From GCA-003244245 sp963823755 (GTDB lineage Bacteria > Actinomycetota > Actinomycetes > Mycobacteriales > Pseudonocardiaceae): DNA of 64,000 nucleotides. Shown one piece after another: positions 15,563 through 23,377 of this stretch. The notes beneath the pieces were generated by a model. The model was not told the origin of the DNA. It made no database searches and was given only the letters and a program-made list of their open reading frames with translations. Within the stretch, counting starts at the first letter, position 1, and each line of letters opens with the position of its first letter. Position numbers and translations under genes: made by a program. The stretch lies in contig CAWGMP010000008.1 in the NCBI GenBank assembly GCA_963823755.1, positions 124,001-188,000 of the forward strand, given 5' to 3'.

Positions 15563-16493
15563 CCGGCTGGTCCGGTTCCGCACCGACCCGCGCCGCACGC
15601 TGAAGCTGGTCGAGAAATACCCGAACCTGACGTTCACGACGCTCGCCGATTTGTTGGACGACCTCCCGGGCCGCGACCTGTTCGCCTCCGGCGTCGAGTT
15701 GGCCCGCGACCGCTTCGCCGACCTCGGCCAGACCGGCCTCCTGCCGTTCGAGCGCGTGTTCGTCGCCGTCGCCTCGACGTCCCCGGCATGGGGCGGCTTC
15801 CATCACCGGCTGCTCTCGTACCGCGCCGACGACGACACGCAGACCCCAGGGTACAGATACGTGCAGGCCGCTGCCGTCACCAGCCGCTACGGCGACCTGT
15901 TCGGCGACACTCCCGCCGCCCCCGGCATAGCCGGTCTGGACCTACTCCACGCCTACGTCCACGACTGCTTCCACTATCTGACGTTCCGGTCGTACCGGCT
16001 CGGCGCAGCGGGCATCCACAGGAACCAGCACGGCGTCAACTTCCGGCGCGAGTCCGGCAGCACCTACAGTGCCCGTGATCCCCATGGCTCGGCCAGCACA
16101 CGGAACCTCGGCATCGTCATGGAAGGCGCGTTCGACCGGGAGGCGACCGCGATCGTCCGCAAGACGGCCGACAGGATGGAGATCACGGCCCCGGCCGATG
16201 GCATCGAACACTACGCCTTCCTCGACGCCACCGGAGACAGCCGCACAGCCCCGGACACCACCGACCCGTGGCTCGACGCCATGAACGGCTACGCGCGCGC
16301 CGTCACGACCCCCTATGCCGGGTTCCTCACGGAGGTCGGCGGCCCCGACTCCGGCGAACTGCACGAGATGATCCTGACCGCTACCCTCAGCGGCGACCTC
16401 GGCCCGCTCCAGTCGTGGCTAGACGGCTGGTACGGCCCCGGCGAGTTCGTTGCCCTGTTCAGGTCCGGCGCGTACGCCCCGGCGGCGACGTGA
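15492..16493 (+). CDS. Protein of unknown function, cargo partner of the NUDIX gene
   Basis: Encodes 333 residues from MTLTVLTPNERLTGATAQKR. I do not recognise the family. Visible features are a histidine- and cysteine-containing stretch LLHAYVHDCFHYLTFRSYR, HRNQHGVNFRRESGST and LGIVMEGAFDREATAIVR; no signal peptide or membrane helix. The start overlaps the NUDIX gene by 71 bases, and a purine-rich AAAGGGGATG precedes it, suggesting coupled translation. Codon use looks typical of the host. A later start would reduce the overlap, but the N-terminal sequence reads as genuine. The H-x3-H pattern could bind metal; that is only a suggestion. Confidence 0.7.
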   Translation: MTLTVLTPNERLTGATAQKREIYDRLVRFRTDPRRTLKLVEKYPNLTFTTLADLLDDLPGRDLFASGVELARDRFADLGQTGLLPFERVFVAVASTSPAWGGFHHRLLSYRADDDTQTPGYRYVQAAAVTSRYGDLFGDTPAAPGIAGLDLLHAYVHDCFHYLTFRSYRLGAAGIHRNQHGVNFRRESGSTYSARDPHGSASTRNLGIVMEGAFDREATAIVRKTADRMEITAPADGIEHYAFLDATGDSRTAPDTTDPWLDAMNGYARAVTTPYAGFLTEVGGPDSGELHEMILTATLSGDLGPLQSWLDGWYGPGEFVALFRSGAYAPAAT

Positions 16494-16557
16494 ACGTCCC
16501 CATCAGCCAGCCCGCCGAGGCATCGGGATCACTGTCTCGACCCCATTTCCCAGTTCA

Positions 16558-16590
16558 GAGGCCAGTTCCGCCCATAGTGGAACTGGCCTC
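16558..16590. terminator. Integrase-terminator hairpin (unit 2)
   Basis: GAGGCCAGTTCC (16558-16569) pairs with GGAACTGGCCTC (16579-16590). It is the same hairpin as in units 1 and 3, here without a preceding att copy, and lies just beyond the integrase stop. It probably terminates both the cargo operon and the integrase. Confidence 0.7.
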
Positions 16591-16612
16591 GAGCCACTGA
16601 GCCACTGAGTGA

Positions 16613-16985
16613 CTATTGTTCCGGAGCTACGGCGCTGAATATCCGGTCCATTGCTGTTGCCCCCTGCTGGAGCACCGGCCTGATCTGCTTGCGGTAGACC
16701 AGCTCAGTCACCGCTGTACTGCTGTGGCCGACCAGGCGGGAGATCTCCTCCAAGGGGACGCCGCTGTCCGAGAGCAGGGAAACGAAACTGTGGCGTAGCT
16801 CCCGGGGTGTCCACTCTGTGGGGTTCAGTCCTGGAGCGTCCCGGATCGCCCGCCGGAAATCACGCCGAACATGGGAAGGATCAAGCGGTGTGCCGACCTT
16901 GGAGGCGAACACCAGACCGTGCTCCTGCCAGCGCGGTCCAGCGGCGACCCGATCCTGGTCTACTGGCGTCGTTGCCCCTCCAGGG
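16613..16985 (-). pseudogene. Tyrosine recombinase (integrase), C-terminal stub
   Basis: Minus-strand frame reading LVFASKVGTPLDPSHVRRDF, then TPRELRHSFVSLLSDSGVPL, ISRLVGHSSTAVTELVYR and ends IFSAVAPEQ. These are the second catalytic block of tyrosine recombinases: the Arg/His of ELRHS, His of LVGHSS and nucleophilic Tyr of ELVYRK. The N-terminal arm and core-binding domains and the first catalytic Arg are missing, because the frame runs into the att copy at 16993 and the apparent N-terminus is translated att DNA. It cannot catalyse recombination. Confidence 0.85.
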
Positions 16986-16992
16986 CCTCGAT

Positions 16993-17112
16993 GAAGAGGC
17001 CGTGGGTTCGAATCCCGCCACCCAGACACCATCAGGGCAGTTCAGAGGCCAGGTCCGTCGTGTCTGGAACTGGCCTCTGTGTTGGGTGACTAACTGCGTG
17101 ACTACGGTTCCG
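16993..17112 (+). repeat. att copy of tRNA-Pro with integrase-terminator hairpin (unit 3)
   Basis: Near-identical to 14887-15012, starting in the same anticodon-stem bases (GAAGAGGCCGTGGG). The tRNA 3' half has one change (CACCCAGA for CACCCCGA). The hairpin 17044-17056/17066-17078 has a single mismatch. This defines a directly repeated att pair bracketing about 2.1 kb. Confidence 0.85.
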
Positions 17113-17256
17113 GAACTACCGGGCTGAATATCCGGTCCATCGCTGTTGCTCCTCGTTGGAGCACCGGTCTGATTTGCTTGCGGTAGACCAGCTCGGTCAC
17201 GGCCATGCTGCTGTGGCCGACCAGGCGGGAGATCTCTTCTTGGGGGACTCCACTGA
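17102..17256 (-). pseudogene. Second tyrosine recombinase stub
   Basis: The minus strand reads GVPQEEISRLVGHSSMAVTE, LVYRKQIRPVLQRGATAMDR and ends VVPEP-stop. It is a close relative of the stub at 16613-16985 but diverged (Pro-Gln for Pro-Leu, Met for Thr), so it derives from a different but related element. Only about 50 codons remain; at 17256 the sequence switches to the HicA-like gene fragment. Confidence 0.8.
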
Positions 17257-17261
17257 ACCAC

Positions 17262-17478
17262 CCCGGAGAAGGAAATCAACAATGCTCTCGACTACGCCGC
17301 CCAACTGGGCTTCGTGGTCGAACAAACAGCAGCCGGTCACAAGTGGGGTCGGATCGAGTGCAGATGCAGCGCCATGTTCTCGGTCTGGTCGACACCAAAG
17401 ATCCCGTTCAACCATGGCCCGGCAGATCCGAAGATGGGTTGACCAGCATAATCACGGTGACGATGAGGAGGGGTGAGG
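17262..17478 (+). pseudogene. HicA-like small protein, truncated and frameshifted
   Basis: Frame one reads PEKEINNALDYAAQLGFVVE, AAGHKWGRIECRCSAM and SVWSTPKIPFNH; after an apparent extra G near 17415 the sense continues in another frame as ARQIRRWVDQHNHGDDEEG and stops at 17478. Small proteins of this type, with GHxWGR..C and SVWSTPKxxxNH, are common beside a DNA-binding partner and resemble HicA-type toxins. The 5' end is missing at the integrase junction. If the extra base is real, the gene is dead. Confidence 0.6.
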
Positions 17479-17482
17479 GGTA

Positions 17483-18046
17483 ATGACTGAGTGGACATTT
17501 CGACTGACTCTCCGAGGCATCGAGCTGACCGACGAACAGCTCGACATCCTTTATGAGGCCAGCTGTGACGACGGGTCATTCTCACTGGAATCAGACGGCA
17601 CCGTCCTGGGCTTCTTCGACCGTGAAGCGCCGACGGAGCAGGATGCCGTGATCTCCGCCATCCTCGACGTCGAGCGTGCTGGCATCGGCGCTCGGGTGCT
17701 CCGGGTCGAGGCAGACGACGACTGGCTGACTGCCAGCGAGATCGCCCAGCGGGTCGGCCGCAGTCGCCAGAGCGTTGCTCTGCTGGCACGTGGCGAGCGC
17801 GGTCCCGGAGACTTCCCCACCCCCGTCGCCCGCCGGCGTTCACCGAACCCACTCTGGAGCTGGTCTCAGGTCGAAGCATGGTTCGAGCGCTATGAACCCC
17901 AAGCCGTACCAGCACCCGGGCCGAGGCTCTCACCTGACTTCCTCGCCGAGGTCAATGACCGGCTTGACCTTCGGGAACGTCTTCGACACTCGCCTGATGC
18001 CCCATGGCGGTCGAAGCTGAACGAAGCACTGCCACTCGGAGCCTGA
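17483..18046 (+). CDS. HTH DNA-binding protein, probable partner of the HicA-like gene
   Basis: Encodes 187 residues. The central part DWLTASEIAQRVGRSRQSVA, LLARGERGPGDFPTPVARRR and PLWSWSQVEAWFERYE is a winged or AlpA-like helix-turn-helix that recognises its site through the SRQSVA helix. The N-terminal 75 residues (LTDEQLDILYEASCDDGSFS) form a small alpha-beta domain also seen in partners of the HicA-like proteins. It starts four bases after the frameshifted toxin-like gene, with GAGGAGGGG as ribosome binding site. It probably represses that operon and acted as antitoxin. Confidence 0.7.
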   Translation: MTEWTFRLTLRGIELTDEQLDILYEASCDDGSFSLESDGTVLGFFDREAPTEQDAVISAILDVERAGIGARVLRVEADDDWLTASEIAQRVGRSRQSVALLARGERGPGDFPTPVARRRSPNPLWSWSQVEAWFERYEPQAVPAPGPRLSPDFLAEVNDRLDLRERLRHSPDAPWRSKLNEALPLGA

Positions 18047-18219
18047 CGTTGGGCTAGCGACCAGTTGTGACCATACAAGCAGCACTTCGATCCAGCTCAA
18101 TGACTCGATGACCATGTGAACCGACAGTGGTCGGTGTGGTCCATCAACCCGGCCAGGCCCGGTCGGGGTGAGCTTCAAGGGGCGGCCACAGCTGCTCCGG
18201 GTACCGACCCAGGCGGCGC

Positions 18220-18621
18220 TCAGCGGGCTTCGAGCACCTCGAGCAGGTCGTCACGCCCGAACATGCGTGCCGTGTCCACTGCGGTGGGGTGCCCGGTCCC
18301 CGGATCGGCGCCGGCCGCGACCAGGGCTCGCACCACGTCGTCCTCGCCCTTGAACACCGCGCCGGCCAGCGGGGCCTGGCCTCGGTCATTGAGCCGGTTG
18401 ACATCGGCCCCCCGCTCGACCAGCGCGGTCACCGTGGCCGGGTGTCCGTGATAGGCGGCGAGCATGACCAGGGTGTCGCCCTTGTCGTTGGCCAGATCCA
18501 CCGGGACACCTGCGTCGATGTAGGCGGCCAGGCTCGCGGCGTCGCCTACCCGGGCCATCGCGAACAGGCGTGTGGCCAATTCGACGACACCATCCTCCGG
18601 TGCGCCCGACCGATCGCTCAT
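18220..18621 (-). CDS. Ankyrin repeat protein
   Basis: Encodes about 133 residues beginning MSDRSGAPEDGVVELATRLF. Three to four ankyrin repeats are visible: GDTLVMLAAYHGHPATVTAL, ADVNRLNDRGQAPLAGAVFK and GADPGTGHPTAVDTARMFGR. Small cytosolic ankyrin proteins like this mediate protein contacts; in other bacteria some lie next to catalases, but here there is no such partner. I use the ATG at 18621; the open frame upstream to 18774 shows no repeat sequence. It is downstream of and cocodirectional with the TIR-STAND gene. Confidence 0.85.
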   Translation of the reverse strand: MSDRSGAPEDGVVELATRLFAMARVGDAASLAAYIDAGVPVDLANDKGDTLVMLAAYHGHPATVTALVERGADVNRLNDRGQAPLAGAVFKGEDDVVRALVAAGADPGTGHPTAVDTARMFGRDDLLEVLEAR

Positions 18622-18716
18622 CGCCGGTAAGTCTAGGACGCGTTTCGGCGGGCCGGAACGCTGTCGCTGGTCCAGGTCGGCCCCCGGCGGCGGAGGTGAC
18701 GTTCTGGGTATGTCGA

Positions 18717-21700
18717 TCAGGGGACTCGCGGACATGGGGGTCGATACGGCAGGGCGGCCAGGTATTGGGTCCACTCGCTTTGGGTGATCGTGGGCGTGAT
18801 GCTACAAATTCTGGCGGCGACACTGTCGACATCGGTTTCCCACAACCGCGCGGTGCTGTCGACGCTGGCGGTGGCCAGGGTATGCCCATCAGGGCTGAAG
18901 GCCACCGAGTTGACGCCGCTGGTGTGGCCGGTCAGGGTGCCCAGTGGGCTGGGATGGCGGAGGTCACGGACATCCCACAACCGCACTGTGTTGTCGGAGC
19001 TGGCGGTGGCCAAGCTGTGCCCGTCAGGGCTGAAAGCCACCCTATTGATACTGTTGTCGTGGCCGGTCAAGGCGCCAATCAGGTGGGGATGGCCGGGATC
19101 TAGGACGTCCCACAACCGCGCGGTGCTGTCGACGCTGGCGGTGGCCACGGTGTGCCCGTCGGGACTGAAGGCCACCGAGGAGACGCCGTTGGTGTGGCCG
19201 GTGAGGATGCCGAACGGGCTGGGGTGGCGGGGGTCGCGGATATCCCACAGCCGCGCTGTGTTGTCGTCGCTGGCGGTGGCCAGGGAATGCCCATCCGGGC
19301 TGAAAGTCACCGAGTTGACGCCGTTGGTGTGGCCGGTGAGGATGCCCAGCGGGCTGGGGTGGCGGGGGTCGCGGATATCCCACAGCCGCGCTGTGTTGTC
19401 GTCGCTGGCGGTGGCCAGGGAATGCCCATCCGGGCTGAAAGTCACCGAATCAACGCCGCTGTCAATGCCCGTGAAAGTAGTCAGCAGGATGGGCTGACGG
19501 GCGATACTGATATCCCACAATCGCGCCGTGCGGTCGTCATTGGCGGTAGCCACGGTGCGTCCATCCGGACTGAAAGTTACCGAGTAAACGTCGTCGGTTT
19601 GAGGGATGAGCATAGCCAGTGGTTGAGGCTGGTAAGGATCGCGGACATCCCACAGCCGCGCGGTGCTGTCGCCGCTGGCGGTGGCCAGGGTTTGCCCATC
19701 AGGGCTGAATGCTACCGAGTTGACGGTGCTGGTGTGGCCGGTCACGATCGGTCCAGACAGACCCCACAGTCGCGCGGTGTTGTCATAACTGCCGCTGGCC
19801 AGGGTATGCCCGTCGGGACTGAACACCACCGAGGTGACATTGTTGGTGTGGCCGGTCAGGGTGCGCAGCAGGCCGGGACGGCGCAAGTCACGGACATCCC
19901 ACAACCGCACGGTGGTGTCTTGGCTGGCGGTGGCCACGGTCTCCCCGCCGGGACTGAAAGCCACCGAGGAGACGCCGCCGGTGTGGCCGGCGAGGATGCC
20001 CAGCGGGCTGGGACGGCGCACGTCACGGACATCCCACAACCGCGCGGTCCTGTCGTAGCTGCTGCTGGCCATGGTGTGCCCGTCAGCGCTGAAGGCCACC
20101 GAGAAGAGCCCGTCGGTGTGGCCGGTGAGGATGCCCAGCGGGCTGGGGTGGCGGGTGTCGTGGACATCCCACAGTCGCGCGGTGGTGTCGTCGCTGGCGG
20201 TCGCCAGGGTATGCCCGTCGGGGTTGAAGGCCACCCAGTTGATGCCGCTGGTGTGGCCGGTGAGGATGGCCAGCAGGCTGGGGTGGCGAGGATCGTGAAC
20301 ATCCCACAAGCGCGCGGTGTTATCGAAGCTGCCGGTGGCCAGGACGTGCCCGTCGGGGGTAAAGGCCACCGAGGAGACGACACTGGTGTGGCCGGTGAGG
20401 ATGGCCAACGGGCTGGGGTGGCGGGTGTCGTGGACATCCCACAGCCGTGCGGTGGTGTCGTCGCTGGCGGTGGCCAGAACGTGCCCATCGGGGCTGAAGG
20501 CCACCGAGGGGACGTAGTGAGTGTGACCGGTGAGAGTGCTCAACAGGTGGGGATGGTGGGAGATACTGATATCCCACAACCGCACGGTCTTGTCGTCGCT
20601 GCTGGTGGCCAGGATGTGCCCGTCGGGACTGAAGGCAACCCTTTTGACTGCATTGGTGTGGCCAGTCAGGCGGGTGGCGTCGGGGTTGGCGGCAGTACTG
20701 AGCAGACCGCCGCGAGCTTCCGGGGTGGGAACAAGCCGGTACGCCGCCAAGCCCAGTTGGGCGGCCAGTGCTGGATTTGTGGCGCGTAACTCCCTGGCCT
20801 GTGCAGCGACCCTTTGGGACACCGCGACATTTCGTTCTCGCTCCGCGGCGCGTTGCGCACCAATGGCGACAGCGGCCGCCACCAGTGCAAGAACGAGCAG
20901 CACTGACAAGACGGTGATGGCGCGCCCCCGTCGGATGCGATCGCGGCGGATGCTGGCACGCAGGAAGGTACGAGCCGTGGGACTGACGTCGATGCGATCG
21001 GTGACCAGTTCGCGGGACTGAACGTGAGCGCCGGTGTCGGCGACCGCAGCGGCGAGTTGGCCCCGTTCCCACAACCGGGTCGGTGGGCGGCCATTGTCGT
21101 TCCATTCGGCGGCGGCCTGCTCGACCGCGCGGCGAGCCCGCAGCGCCGATGCGTTCTCCTCGATCGCCTGAGCCAGCGGAGGCCAAGCCGACAAGAACGC
21201 CTCATGGGCCACCCCGACAACCACGTCACCGTTGTCGGTGTCGGTGGTTACCAGCCGTCGCGTGACGAAGACGTCCAGCTCTCGGGCCACCGGCTCAGGC
21301 AACTGGGCCTTGGGGATTCGCCCTCGGATGGGACGACTCCGTTCATCCACCGTGACCAGGCGCAACAACCCGGAGATGACCTCCTCGCGGTGTCGGCCAC
21401 TGGCGGTGACCGCGTCGGCCAATGCGGCGTCGGCCTGACAGGTCAGCGCACCCTGCACTCCTCCGAGCTGGTCATAACGTGCGCCTGATAGCCGGCTTCC
21501 CCGTCCGGCACCCTCGGCGAGCTGAGCGAGGGTGAAAGCCAACAACGGCAGCCCTTCCCCGCTGGCGGTGTCGGCGACCAATCGGGTCACCAGATCATCG
21601 GCGACGTCGATACCCGCCACCCGGGCCGGCCCTTCGATCACCGCCCGCAACGCCTCGCGGCGCAGCGGCCGCAGCGGGTGGATCCGGGTCGGCAACACCG

Positions 21701-22688
21701 CCAGCTCGGAGTCGGCCAACAGCTGGTCCAGAAACTCCGCCCGCAGCGTGGCGACCACCTGCACCGGACCGGACAGCGCCGGGCGCAGCAGCTCGGCGAA
21801 CCGGGCCCGGTTCGCCGGTCCGGTCTGAGTGAGCAGCTCCTCACACTGATCCACAACGAGAAGCAGGCGCCGCGAAGGACCACCTGGGTTCGCTAGTAGC
21901 AGCTCATCAGCAACACCCACCAGACCGCGCTTGGCGAGTCCGCGGTGAACGTGGTCCACCGTCCGATCCAGGTCGCTCCGCCGTGCCGCAGTGGCCAGTT
22001 CCCGGGCCAGTGCTGCGACTGGATCGGCGCCCGGGAGAATTGGCGCAAGGGTCAGCCAACCCGGCTTCTCGGCCATCACATGCAGCAGCCCGGCCCGGAC
22101 CAGCGACGACTTGCCACACCCTGACGGGCCTACCACCAGCAACATCGCCGCTTTGGCCTGCTCGGCGGGAAAGCGCAGCAACTCAGCAAGCTCCTCGGTC
22201 TCGCCGACCCGACCGAAGAACACCTGATGCTGCTCCACGTCAAACGGGCGCAGCCCTGGAAACGGTGACAGGCCATCGGGCCAACCGAAACCGCCGGCCG
22301 CATCGACCCAGCGCAACGCTTCTCCCAACGCTGCACGCCCCGCGGTGGAGTCGACAGTGAGATCGGCATACTGCTCGGATCTCAGCAACGGGTGATTCAC
22401 CCCCGACTCGGCCCGTACCGGCAACAGCCGGCTACCTCGCGACCTGGCAACGCCGACCTCCTCCGAACACCACGGCGACTTCACCGCCGCCGAAGTGACC
22501 ACACACACCACCGCGTCAGCCCACCGCAGCCGCTCATGCAACCGCTGGTGCCAATCGTCACCCACCAAGATCCCGTCGTGAATGTCCTGAGCTAGAAAGA
22601 CCTCGTGGCCCTCAGCAACCATCCACCGGTGCAGCTGACCGGCACACTCACGATCCTCGCTGGCATGGCTGACGAATACCCTGGCCAT
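18717..22688 (-). CDS. TIR-STAND NTPase-WD40 protein, candidate immune sensor
   Basis: About 1323 residues from MARVFVSHASED (GGGAGGAGCG just before the ATG). Residues 1-130 are a TIR domain with the catalytic-type Glu in SPWCSEEVGVA. About 150-500 is a STAND/nSTAND1-type NTPase: Walker A GPSGCGKSS, Walker B LLLVVDQCEELL. A single transmembrane helix (ITVLSVLLVLALVAAAVAIG, about 600-620) precedes 14 WD40 repeats of 45 residues, enough for two seven-bladed propellers. TIR domains of this kind degrade NAD+ when assembled by a triggered STAND NTPase; STAND-WD40 proteins are known or suspected phage sensors. The membrane anchor between NTPase and sensor is unusual. It lies in an accessory region behind an integrase stub. 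Confidence 0.9.
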   Translation of the reverse strand: MARVFVSHASEDRECAGQLHRWMVAEGHEVFLAQDIHDGILVGDDWHQRLHERLRWADAVVCVVTSAAVKSPWCSEEVGVARSRGSRLLPVRAESGVNHPLLRSEQYADLTVDSTAGRAALGEALRWVDAAGGFGWPDGLSPFPGLRPFDVEQHQVFFGRVGETEELAELLRFPAEQAKAAMLLVVGPSGCGKSSLVRAGLLHVMAEKPGWLTLAPILPGADPVAALARELATAARRSDLDRTVDHVHRGLAKRGLVGVADELLLANPGGPSRRLLLVVDQCEELLTQTGPANRARFAELLRPALSGPVQVVATLRAEFLDQLLADSELAVLPTRIHPLRPLRREALRAVIEGPARVAGIDVADDLVTRLVADTASGEGLPLLAFTLAQLAEGAGRGSRLSGARYDQLGGVQGALTCQADAALADAVTASGRHREEVISGLLRLVTVDERSRPIRGRIPKAQLPEPVARELDVFVTRRLVTTDTDNGDVVVGVAHEAFLSAWPPLAQAIEENASALRARRAVEQAAAEWNDNGRPPTRLWERGQLAAAVADTGAHVQSRELVTDRIDVSPTARTFLRASIRRDRIRRGRAITVLSVLLVLALVAAAVAIGAQRAAERERNVAVSQRVAAQARELRATNPALAAQLGLAAYRLVPTPEARGGLLSTAANPDATRLTGHTNAVKRVAFSPDGHILATSSDDKTVRLWDISISHHPHLLSTLTGHTHYVPSVAFSPDGHVLATASDDTTARLWDVHDTRHPSPLAILTGHTSVVSSVAFTPDGHVLATGSFDNTARLWDVHDPRHPSLLAILTGHTSGINWVAFNPDGHTLATASDDTTARLWDVHDTRHPSPLGILTGHTDGLFSVAFSADGHTMASSSYDRTARLWDVRDVRRPSPLGILAGHTGGVSSVAFSPGGETVATASQDTTVRLWDVRDLRRPGLLRTLTGHTNNVTSVVFSPDGHTLASGSYDNTARLWGLSGPIVTGHTSTVNSVAFSPDGQTLATASGDSTARLWDVRDPYQPQPLAMLIPQTDDVYSVTFSPDGRTVATANDDRTARLWDISIARQPILLTTFTGIDSGVDSVTFSPDGHSLATASDDNTARLWDIRDPRHPSPLGILTGHTNGVNSVTFSPDGHSLATASDDNTARLWDIRDPRHPSPFGILTGHTNGVSSVAFSPDGHTVATASVDSTARLWDVLDPGHPHLIGALTGHDNSINRVAFSPDGHSLATASSDNTVRLWDVRDLRHPSPLGTLTGHTSGVNSVAFSPDGHTLATASVDSTARLWETDVDSVAARICSITPTITQSEWTQYLAALPYRPPCPRVP
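18830..20675 (-). repeat. Fourteen tandem WD40-coding repeats of about 135 bp
   Basis: DNA repeats with a 135-base period encode LTGHTxxVxSVAFSPDG and ARLWDxxD. Some neighbours are nearly identical at DNA level: the block starting 19201 and the one starting 19336 share a run of roughly 95 unchanged bases. One repeat (about 19750) has a short linker, and one (about 19600) has lost the GH of the GH-WD signature (LIPQTDD). The homogeneity implies recent duplication or gene conversion. Confidence 0.9.
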
Positions 22689-22775
22689 CGCTCCTCCCAG
22701 GGTCAGTGTAAACAGCATCGAACCGTGCGCATGATACGAATTAAATCGGAACGAACTGATGACCGGAGTGTCGGG

Positions 22776-22860
22776 TAACATCGTCGCTACCGTGTGCCGT
22801 GCGTCATGCAACCGCACGTCTTGGATCTTCGCCCGCTTGTGCGGTGACTGCAACGCCTGG
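22776..22860 (-). pseudogene. Tyrosine recombinase fragment upstream of the TIR gene
   Basis: The minus strand reads HKRAKIQDVRLHDARHTVAT, the box around the second catalytic Arg (HDARHT) of phage and ICE integrases, followed at once by unrelated sequence. About 28 codons remain. It is open in frame with the TIR gene, so an automatic start at 22880 would wrongly fuse the two. Confidence 0.65.
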
Positions 22861-22880
22861 TGATCGCAATCAGGGTACAC

Positions 22881-23371
22881 CGGATTTCTAGTTCCTTAAC
22901 CCGGAAACCCACCGGTATGGCTTACTGCAGACCATCATCGACGATCTCGCTCCCGGTCTGACCAACCAGCGCAGCATTTGGACCCGTCAGCGCCGCACAG
23001 GCCATCGTCAGCTCCTCTCACCCCGGCGCCGGTGCCGAAACGAGCCGGCTCCTGCTCGTCTCATCCCCCTCACCGGGCTTAGGTGGCACCCAGGATCAGG
23101 TGATGCCATCCCTGAACAGCACGTGGTTCGGGGAGGGGTGCCCGCTAGTCCGGGGGTCTGCGCTGGAAGCGGGAGCGCTAGAGCTACCGGCTAGAGCACC
23201 TGCCGCGTGCTGGGGTGACTTCGTCAGCCCGGTCCTGGGGCCGTGGCAGCCGATCTTGCTGGCGTAAGTGAGGACAGCGCGGACAGGACGCGGTTTTGTG
23301 GCGTGGTTATGGCGCCGAGTGCTGATCTAGGGCGGAGCTACGCTGCTTAGGGTCGTGAACTTCGGGAGGTC
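22881..23371. other. Intergenic stretch without recognisable gene
   Basis: About 490 bases between the integrase fragment and the XRE regulator. I see no tRNA, no long coherent frame and no clear hairpin. A short piece near 22930-22975 might be an eroded coding remnant. The promoter of the XRE gene should lie in the last 100 bases. Confidence 0.4.
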
Positions 23372-23377
23372 TTGGGC

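Noticed and set aside
16880..17032. N-terminus MVSGWRDSNPRPLHRG of the integrase stub
   Set aside because: This is translated tRNA/att DNA, a known artefact of open frames crossing tRNA genes.
18830..20675. CRISPR array, considered because of the regular spacing
   Set aside because: The 135-base period is coding and in frame with WD40 repeats; there are no unique spacers between short repeats.
19152..20789. A 545-codon plus-strand frame rich in Gly/Asp/Val repeats
   Set aside because: It is the mirror of the WD40-coding repeats; periodic codon bias makes the antisense open. Composition follows the repeat rather than any protein family.
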